Shown: positions 57,687-64,000 of the stretch, piece after piece | How the letters are laid out: the number at the start of each line of letters is the position of its first letter | Numbering within the stretch: the first letter of the stretch is position 1 | Assembly: GCA_937127445.1 (NCBI GenBank) | Contig: CAKZLY010000013.1 | Location: 1 to 64,000 of the forward strand | Length of the DNA stretch: 64,000 bases | Reading direction: 5' to 3' | Source of the DNA: Eximiradius sp. | Lineage (GTDB): Bacteria > Bacteroidota > Ignavibacteria > Kapaibacteriales > UBA2268 | Translations under genes and position numbers: made by a program | The notes under the pieces: generated by a model | What the model was told of the DNA's origin: nothing | The model's input: the letters and a program-made list of their open reading frames with translations, nothing else | The model's database searches: none

Positions 57687-58187
57687 ATGAATATAAATAC
57701 AGAAAACATAGAAAAAAACAGGATGACTTTTTGGGAGAAGATTTATCTTCCCGAAATAGCACGAGGATTAGGGCTTACTTTGAAACGTATGTTTCGGCAA
57801 AAAATGACGCGTCAGTATCCAGAAGAGAGATGGGAGCCGCTTGGTTCTTATCGCGGTCGCCCTGTTTTGGTGGAAGAAGGCGGCAAAGAAAGATGCGTTG
57901 CTTGCGGTTTGTGTTCGCGCGTTTGTCCGGCTCTTGCTATCGAAGTGCAAGCAGCAGAAACACCGGACGATAAAGAACGCTTCCCTGCAAAATTTGAAAT
58001 TAATATGTTACGCTGTATTTATTGTGGTTTCTGCGAAGAAGTTTGCCCAGAAGAAGCAATTGTAATGAGCAAAGATTATGAACTTGTATTCGCAAGTCAA
58101 GAATCAGCAATTATGAACAAAGAACAATTACTCGTTCCCATTGCTCAATTGCAAGATAGACTTGAATTCCTTCGTAGATATAAATAA
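57687..58187 (+). CDS. nuoI: NADH-quinone oxidoreductase subunit I
   Basis: Two 4Fe-4S motifs [12 protein letters not shown] and [16 protein letters not shown]; 12 bp after nuoH. Confidence 0.97.
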   Translation: MNINTENIEKNRMTFWEKIYLPEIARGLGLTLKRMFRQKMTRQYPEERWEPLGSYRGRPVLVEEGGKERCVACGLCSRVCPALAIEVQAAETPDDKERFPAKFEINMLRCIYCGFCEEVCPEEAIVMSKDYELVFASQESAIMNKEQLLVPIAQLQDRLEFLRRYK

Positions 58188-58217
58188 TTTCTTAATAAAA
58201 ATAAATTTAATAGAAAA

Positions 58218-58244
58218 GCCCGAAAGCTAAATTAGTTTTTGGGC
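58218..58244. terminator. Bidirectional hairpin between nuoI and kdsD
   Basis: GCCCGAAAGCTAA-A-TTAGTTTTTGGGC, 13-bp stem with G-U pairs. Confidence 0.7.
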
Positions 58245-58247
58245 ATT

Positions 58248-59216
58248 TTATTGCCCGCTACGAACAATATCGTGCAAGCGGATAAGACCAAGTAGTTTCC
58301 CGTTTTCGACGACGGGAAGGACATTTATTTGACTCTGGCGGTTCTCCATCAAAGCAAGAGCGTTAAGCAGAAGTGAGTTTTCATCAATAACAATTGGATT
58401 GCGCGTCATTACATCGCTAACAACAATATCTTTTAGGTTGTCAAATCTATTAAGCAGGCGGCGGACATCGCCATCGGTTATAATCCCAAGCAAGTTCTGT
58501 TGGCTGTCGCAAATACAAACGCAACCGAGTGGTTTGCGAGACATTTCAATTAATGCTTCTTTGAAAGTAGAGTTAATTTTAATAATTGGGATATCTTCGC
58601 CGGTGTGCATTACGTCTTTAACACGCAAAGTAACGGAACGACCGATTTGACCAAGCGGATGCAAACGGGAAAAATCTTCAATTGTAACACCTTTCACCTT
58701 CATTGTAGCGACCGCAAGGGCATCGCCGAGCAGCAGGGCGGCGGTTGTGCTTGAAGTAGGCGCTAAATTAAACGGGCAGGCTTCTCGTGAAACCTGTCCG
58801 TTAAGCACAGCGTCTGAATGTCTTGCCAGATAGGAATTTAAACTACCCGTGATTGAAATTATATAAGCGGAAGATATTTTCAAATATGGGACAAGGCGGA
58901 TAAGTTCTTCTGTATTTCCGCTTTTGGAGAGAAGAATAGCGACATCGTCTTTTTGCACAGCGCCAATATCTCCGTGCAATGCCTCAACAGGATGAAGAAA
59001 CATTGCCGAAACACCAAAGCTGGAAAAGGTTGCAGCAATTTTTTTTGCTATAATTCCACTTTTGCCTACACCTGAACAAACAATTTTGTTTGCTTTCGAG
59101 ATGAAGTCAACTGCACGGATGAAATTTTCATCAAGATTACGGGAAACATTTTGCAATTCGGCAATTTCGTCATCGAATACCTCACGAGCAATAGCAAGAA
59201 CATCCAATTTATTCAT
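58248..59216 (-). CDS. kdsD: Arabinose-5-phosphate isomerase (SIS plus CBS domains), KdsD/GutQ family
   Basis: KIVCSGVGKSGIIAKKIAATFSSFGVSAMFLHPVEALHGDIG, NLAPTSSTTAALLLGDALA; two C-terminal CBS domains. Confidence 0.95.
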   Translation of the reverse strand: MNKLDVLAIAREVFDDEIAELQNVSRNLDENFIRAVDFISKANKIVCSGVGKSGIIAKKIAATFSSFGVSAMFLHPVEALHGDIGAVQKDDVAILLSKSGNTEELIRLVPYLKISSAYIISITGSLNSYLARHSDAVLNGQVSREACPFNLAPTSSTTAALLLGDALAVATMKVKGVTIEDFSRLHPLGQIGRSVTLRVKDVMHTGEDIPIIKINSTFKEALIEMSRKPLGCVCICDSQQNLLGIITDGDVRRLLNRFDNLKDIVVSDVMTRNPIVIDENSLLLNALALMENRQSQINVLPVVENGKLLGLIRLHDIVRSGQ

Positions 59217-60190
59217 TAGATTAATCCCTTTTTGTGTTTTTCGGTTAGTTTTTCAACCATATCTTTAGTCATAGAATAAATATCGTAGCTTGGTTGCCAA
59301 CCCCATTCGCGTCGAGCGCAACTATCATCGATTGAATGGGGCCACGAGTCGGCTATGGCTTGACGAAAGTCAGGTTTATAATTAATTTCAAAATCAGGGA
59401 TAAATTTACGAATTTCGTCAGCCAGTTGTTCTGGTGTGAAGCTAAAAGCAGCAACGTTGAAATCACTATGGTGAACTAATTTATCGAAGTCAGCTTCGGC
59501 AAGATTTATGGTCGCCTTGATACAATCGGGCATATACATCATCGGAAGCATAGTGTCTTCCTTCAAGAAACAAGTATATTTTTTATTTTTGATTGCTTCG
59601 TAGAAAATTTCGACAGCGTAGTCGGTGGTTCCGCCACCAGGCAAAGTTTCGTGAGAGATAATTCCAGGATAGCGAAGACCGCGGCAATCGAGCCCGTAAC
59701 GATAGACATAGTAATCGCAAAGACGTTCTCCAGCAACTTTTGTAACTCCGTACATTGAAGTTGGATGAAGTACACTATCTTGTGGAACGTTTTCTTTTGG
59801 GATGCCACGTCCCCAAACTGCCATTGAGCTTGGAACTATAACACGAGCAAGTTCGAATTTTACGCCAAGGTCGAGCACGTTCATAGTGCCGTTCATATTG
59901 ACGTTCCAGCAGAGTTGGGGATCTTTTTCGCCAACGCCCGAAAGAATAGCAGCCATATGAAAAACAGTATCAATATCGTATTTGATAATAACTTGACGTA
60001 TATTGTCAGCTTTTGTAACATCTACCACCTCATATGGACCGCTCTCGGCAATATGTTTCGGAGGATTTGGACGGATGTCAGATGCGACAACGTTGCTATT
60101 ACCGTAGCGGCGGCGAAGTTCCATCACCAGTTCGCTACCAATTTGACCTAAAGCCCCTGTAACTAAAATTTTCTTAATTTCTTTTCTCAT
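59216..60190 (-). CDS. NAD-dependent epimerase/dehydratase; SDR-type L-threonine 3-dehydrogenase-like
   Basis: ILVTGALGQIGSELVMELRRRYG, YGVTKVAGERLCDYY, LRYPGIISHETLPGGGTTDYAVEIFYEAIK. Confidence 0.85.
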   Translation of the reverse strand: MRKEIKKILVTGALGQIGSELVMELRRRYGNSNVVASDIRPNPPKHIAESGPYEVVDVTKADNIRQVIIKYDIDTVFHMAAILSGVGEKDPQLCWNVNMNGTMNVLDLGVKFELARVIVPSSMAVWGRGIPKENVPQDSVLHPTSMYGVTKVAGERLCDYYVYRYGLDCRGLRYPGIISHETLPGGGTTDYAVEIFYEAIKNKKYTCFLKEDTMLPMMYMPDCIKATINLAEADFDKLVHHSDFNVAAFSFTPEQLADEIRKFIPDFEINYKPDFRQAIADSWPHSIDDSCARREWGWQPSYDIYSMTKDMVEKLTEKHKKGLI

Positions 60191-60264
60191 AACTACACAA
60201 TAATAAAGTAAATAAAAATAACTTGCAAATTTCGTAAAAAAAGCAAAAAAAGCGAAGAGATATT

Positions 60265-61056
60265 TTAACTATCTGCATTCAATTTTTCTGTTATTCGCCT
60301 CATTTGCGTTGCCATCTCTACATTATGGACACGGATAATTTCTATTTGCTTCGACCAAAGCAGAGCGTGTATTACCATAGTGGCAAAATCCCTTTCCTTT
60401 GGTTCGGGTATTTGCAGGAATTCACCAATAAAACGTTTTCGTGAAATGCCGAGCAATAGCGGCACCCCAAGACGACAGAAATAATCTATATTACGGAGCA
60501 ATTCCCAATTTTGCTCAAAGGTTTTGCCAAAGCCTATTCCTATATCTGCGTAAATTTCCTCAACACCTTTGCTTCGGGCAAAAGCTATTTGGCGCTCCAA
60601 AAAAGTATAAATATCGTCAAGCAAATTATCGTAATGTATGCTTTGTTGCATAATTTTTGGTGGAGCAGGCAGATGCATCACACAAAGCGACTTTTTATGC
60701 TTCGCAGCGAGGTCGGCAAGCCGTGGCTCGAAAGTTAGTCCACTAATATCGTTTATCATATCAGCGCCGCTTTCTATCGCCTGCTCGGCAACTTCGTATT
60801 TTGTTGTATCGATTGATATGTAGGATTGCGGATAATGCTCTTTTATAAACTGAATTAAGGGAATAGTTCTTCTAATTTCCAGTTCTACGGGAACGGGGTC
60901 GGAACCTGGACGAGTGCTTTCGCCTCCAATATCGAGGATGTCAACTCCCAACTCAAGCCAACGCCCAACTTTTTCCAATACAACCGATAGATTTTCGTTA
61001 TCTCCACCATCAGAAAAACTATCGGGAGTTGTGTTTATTATTCCCATTATTTTCAT
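60265..61056 (-). CDS. folP: Dihydropteroate synthase
   Basis: MGIINTTPDSFSDGG, DILDIGGESTRPGSDPV, SIDTTKYEVAEQAIESGADMINDISG, DIGIGFGKTFEQNWELL, GISRKRFIGEF. Confidence 0.97.
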   Translation of the reverse strand: MKIMGIINTTPDSFSDGGDNENLSVVLEKVGRWLELGVDILDIGGESTRPGSDPVPVELEIRRTIPLIQFIKEHYPQSYISIDTTKYEVAEQAIESGADMINDISGLTFEPRLADLAAKHKKSLCVMHLPAPPKIMQQSIHYDNLLDDIYTFLERQIAFARSKGVEEIYADIGIGFGKTFEQNWELLRNIDYFCRLGVPLLLGISRKRFIGEFLQIPEPKERDFATMVIHALLWSKQIEIIRVHNVEMATQMRRITEKLNADS

Positions 61057-61071
61057 TTTTCAAGCAATATT

Positions 61072-61557
61072 ATGAAACATTACATTTTAGATACATTCAA
61101 TGTAATCAATAAATTCAATTTGAGCAAATCGCACAAAAAAGATGTTCACACTGCAATTTCAGCATTGATTGAACTTATCAAGAATTACCAAAATAGATAT
61201 TCATCATATCAATTTACATTAGTTTGCGATGGTCGTACTGATGAACCTATAAATCTTGTCGGAAAAATCAGAATTATTAATTCGGGCAATCAGAGCGCAG
61301 ACGCAATTATCAAGCAAATAATTGATAAAGCATCAGTTAGAACCAATCTTGTTGTTGTCAGCTCCGACCTTGAAGTGTATTCGTATGCAAAAGCGAACCT
61401 TTGTTCTGTGCTGACAGCAGAAAATTTTCTTAAATTAATAGATGATTCACCTCAAAAAAATAATAAATTGCATAAAACAATTAAAGAGAAGCCATTTGCA
61501 CCAAGCAAACGTGAAATTGAAGAATATAAAAAACTATTTGGAGAAGAAAATGAATAA
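61072..61557 (+). CDS. NYN/PIN-like (YacP/Rae1-type) putative ribonuclease
   Basis: YILDTFNVINKF, LVCDGRTDEP, SADAIIKQIIDK, LVVVSSDLEVYSYAK. Confidence 0.75.
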   Translation: MKHYILDTFNVINKFNLSKSHKKDVHTAISALIELIKNYQNRYSSYQFTLVCDGRTDEPINLVGKIRIINSGNQSADAIIKQIIDKASVRTNLVVVSSDLEVYSYAKANLCSVLTAENFLKLIDDSPQKNNKLHKTIKEKPFAPSKREIEEYKKLFGEENE

Positions 61558-62419
61558 TTTCACATATGGAGTTGTCGGGTTAGGAAAAGTTGGTTATGCT
61601 GTTTGTCGTAAACTTATTTCCAATGGGCAACTAAAATGGGTTGTAACGAGCAAACTGGCAAATGAAATTGATTTTTCTGGTAGTGTCGAAATATATTCAT
61701 CAATTGAACAGGTGAAAGAACCTGTTTCGGTTATAGCAATTGCAACAAGCGATGGGGTATTCGAAAAGATTGTAAAAGATATTTGCAGGATTTCCGGCAA
61801 AAGAAAGATATGTGATATGGCGTTTCATTTTAGTGGTGCAACTTCTCGCGAGGTACTTCGACCATTATTAGAAATTGGTATAAAAATATTATCGCTTCAT
61901 CCAATGCAAACTTTTGGGAGGTTTCGCGAGGATATTTTCGAGGGCATTTTTTGGGGTTGTGATTGTTCTGTGAGTGACTTTGAAATTGCAAAACAAATAA
62001 TTTCAGATCTTGGTGGGATTGCTCATCTGCTTGATGAAAAAATATTACGCGACAAACCTTTATATCACGCTATCGGGGTATCAGTTTCGAATTTTTTGCA
62101 AGGAGTTATCGAATTTGCACGCTTGCAGTGCGAAAATCTTTCACTTCTGCCATCAGAAGTACTTCTCCCAATACTTCGAACATCATTTGAAAATTCAGTC
62201 TCGGCATTAGAGCAAGGCAGAGATGTACCAATAACTGGACCTGTTGCTCGTGGAGACACCGAACGTATTAATATACATCTCGAAAGCCTGAGAAGTAATA
62301 GCCAATATGCTGATGAATACAGATTACTGACTCACTTTTTAGCATCTATTTTGATGAAACAAGGCAAAATTAACGAAGAGACCTACAATAAAATTATCAC
62401 TATTACTAATCACAAATAA
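61550..62419 (+). CDS. Rossmann-like / DUF2520 domain protein
   Basis: YGVVGLGKVGYAVCRKLISNG, FHFSGATSREVLRPL, LSLHPMQTF, FWGCDCSVSDFEIAKQIISDLGG, GPVARGDTERINIHL; ATG at 61550 overlaps the NYN gene. Confidence 0.87.
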   Translation: MNNFTYGVVGLGKVGYAVCRKLISNGQLKWVVTSKLANEIDFSGSVEIYSSIEQVKEPVSVIAIATSDGVFEKIVKDICRISGKRKICDMAFHFSGATSREVLRPLLEIGIKILSLHPMQTFGRFREDIFEGIFWGCDCSVSDFEIAKQIISDLGGIAHLLDEKILRDKPLYHAIGVSVSNFLQGVIEFARLQCENLSLLPSEVLLPILRTSFENSVSALEQGRDVPITGPVARGDTERINIHLESLRSNSQYADEYRLLTHFLASILMKQGKINEETYNKIITITNHK

Positions 62420-62465
62420 GATGTAATCCGGATTGCTTGGAATTATATCAATTTTGTATATATTA

Positions 62466-63059
62466 TTACTTTGAATAATTAAGCTTGTAGTTTACACCAA
62501 TTGCTAAACTCATTAAGTGAGGATACCCTGGGACAAACGATACAGCAAAATCTAAACGCTCAGAAAAAGTATATTTATATTCAAACTCGCCACCGTACCA
62601 CAAAAATATGTATTGCCATTTGTCATTAGCATCCCCTAAAAAAAAATGAGGATTAACGTATCCATCCAATTCAAGCCAATTCCTTCTGTAAACAAAGGTT
62701 GGACCAATTCCACCAAATAAACTATGTCTATCGATTTTAAAAATTTTCGCCCTAAGACCAATATGCGAAAACCCTCCTAATCTTTCGGCACAATCAGCAT
62801 ACAAAGCTTGAACTAATTTTAAAGAGAGAAAATCTTTATAGATAAACTTCTCGTAAATTAATTCGCCACCGAGATTCATTACTAAATATGCATTTTTGTC
62901 AAGTTTATTGGGCATTAATTTGGCATTCGCCTTTTCACCTTTTGGATGAATGCTCAGACCAAAGAATTTAATACCTATATTATCTTGTGGGTAAATTTCT
63001 GAATATGGAAGAATACAAAAAATTAAACATAAAATGAGCCGAAATTTTCTTTCAAACAT
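62466..63059 (-). CDS. Putative secreted/outer-membrane beta-barrel protein of unknown function
   Basis: Signal-like MFERKFRLILCLIFCILPYSEIYPQ; alternating beta-type C-terminal half. Track start at 63197 lies inside tmk, so a start near 63059 is preferred. Confidence 0.65.
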   Translation of the reverse strand: MFERKFRLILCLIFCILPYSEIYPQDNIGIKFFGLSIHPKGEKANAKLMPNKLDKNAYLVMNLGGELIYEKFIYKDFLSLKLVQALYADCAERLGGFSHIGLRAKIFKIDRHSLFGGIGPTFVYRRNWLELDGYVNPHFFLGDANDKWQYIFLWYGGEFEYKYTFSERLDFAVSFVPGYPHLMSLAIGVNYKLNYSK

Positions 63060-63081
63060 ATTGATGATAAGCATAAATCCA

Positions 63082-63699
63082 CTATTTTGAAAAACCTTCG
63101 AAAAAATTGTCGAAAACTTCGCATACCTTTCGAGCAGTTTCTTGTCGAGAACCGCTTGCATCAATAAGGATAAATCTATCAGGTTCTTGGTTGGCAATAT
63201 AGTTGTAGCCTTCTATAACTTTTAAGAAAAATTCATCACCCGCTTTTTCAATTCTATCGAATTCCTGACGTGAAGTTCTGCGTTTTGACTCGTCGAGGGA
63301 AATGGATAGGTAAATTGTAAGATTTGGTATAAGCCCGCCGGTTGCAAATAAATTAAGCTTTTGCACCAAATCGAGAGGTAAACCTCGCCCAAATGCTTGA
63401 TATGCAGTAGTAGAATCATAGAATCTATCGCAAATTACAATTTTACCTTGTTGGAGTTCAGGCTTAATGATTGTATCCACAAGATTTGCACGAGCGGCTT
63501 CGAACAACAATAGCTCCGAGCGAGCTCCAACTTTATGCTTGGAAGAAAGCAGGATTTTACGTAATTGTTCCGAGAAATCGCTACCACCTGGTTCGCGCAT
63601 AGTTACAACTGTTAAACCTTTGCTTTCAATATATTCTTTTAGCAACTTAATCTGGGTTGTTTTTCCACAACCATCTATTCCTTCGAACGTTATGAGCAT
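63082..63699 (-). CDS. tmk: Thymidylate kinase
   Basis: MLITFEGIDGCGKTTQIKLLKEYI, TMREPGGSDFSEQLRKILL, VICDRFYDSTTAYQAFGRGL. Confidence 0.97.
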   Translation of the reverse strand: MLITFEGIDGCGKTTQIKLLKEYIESKGLTVVTMREPGGSDFSEQLRKILLSSKHKVGARSELLLFEAARANLVDTIIKPELQQGKIVICDRFYDSTTAYQAFGRGLPLDLVQKLNLFATGGLIPNLTIYLSISLDESKRRTSRQEFDRIEKAGDEFFLKVIEGYNYIANQEPDRFILIDASGSRQETARKVCEVFDNFFEGFSK

Positions 63700-63707
63700 A
63701 AGAAAAC

Positions 63708-64000
63708 CTATTTTTTCCCTTCTAAAATAACAACAAATTCACCTTTGAAGTTACTTTTATTTTTAATTATTTCTTTAACTTCTGCAATAGATCCACGAAT
63801 AAACTCTTCGTAAATCTTAGTTAGTTCGCGAGCCAAGCAAATCTGCCTATCAGCAGTTGCTATGTCATGTAATTCATCAAGCAATTTATGAATCCGATAA
63901 GGAGATTCATACATCACAGATGTCATATCTAAATCAACAACTTTTTGAAGGAATGTTTTTCGTCCTTTTTTGTGAGGCGGGAAACCGAAAAAAGCAAATT
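63708..64000 (-). CDS. rsmI: 16S rRNA (cytidine 2'-O)-methyltransferase RsmI, 5' end outside window
   Basis: Reading through the window edge: FAFFGFPPHKKGRKTFLQKVVDLDMTSVMYESPYRIHKLLDELHDI...ICLARELTKIYEEFIRGSIAEV. Confidence 0.9.
   Translation of the reverse strand, partial: FAFFGFPPHKKGRKTFLQKVVDLDMTSVMYESPYRIHKLLDELHDIATADRQICLARELTKIYEEFIRGSIAEVKEIIKNKSNFKGEFVVILEGKK

Noticed and set aside
1-64000. CRISPR array, rRNA, tRNA, insertion sequence or prophage
   Set aside because: No spaced repeat array, no recognisable tRNA/rRNA sequence and no transposase, integrase or phage structural ORF seen by eye; a tRNAscan or CRISPR search was not run

Overview
AT-rich bacterial chromosomal window, densely coded on both strands. 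It probably comes from the Bacteroidota/Chlorobi (FCB) group: three large secreted proteins carry type IX secretion (T9SS)-like C-terminal sorting domains. A Kapabacteria- or Ignavibacteria-like origin is an inference only. Most of the content is core metabolism and housekeeping: long RSH (Rel), ackA-pta, ybeY-smg, mutS, recJ, tatC, infC, OTC/carbamate kinase/ATCase, nuoGHI, kdsD, folP, tmk, rsmI (partial). Accessory content includes hydG-hydE hydrogenase maturases, a GH57 glucanase, a hybrid histidine-kinase/Omp85 operon, and several lineage-specific envelope proteins. I found no CRISPR array, rRNA, recognisable tRNA, transposase or phage module, and no clear-cut new defence or mobile system. 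The items most worth a second look are: (1) a Dna2-like PD-(D/E)XK nuclease-SF1 helicase overlapping recJ by 4 bp; (2) infC with no usable AUG start and no rpmI-rplT neighbours, next to a strongly structured intergenic region; (3) hydG-hydE without hydF or a hydrogenase in the window; (4) a long RSH that has lost its HD hydrolase residues but keeps a basic RFRD synthetase motif; (5) an OTC-carbamate kinase-ATCase cluster without arginine deiminase; (6) a phosphorelay operon ending in an Omp85 protein; (7) orphan conserved-looking proteins (446-aa membrane protein, 142-aa protein, 563-aa Rossmann enzyme, single-domain asparaginase). All calls come from reading motifs in the supplied translations. 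No database search was run.
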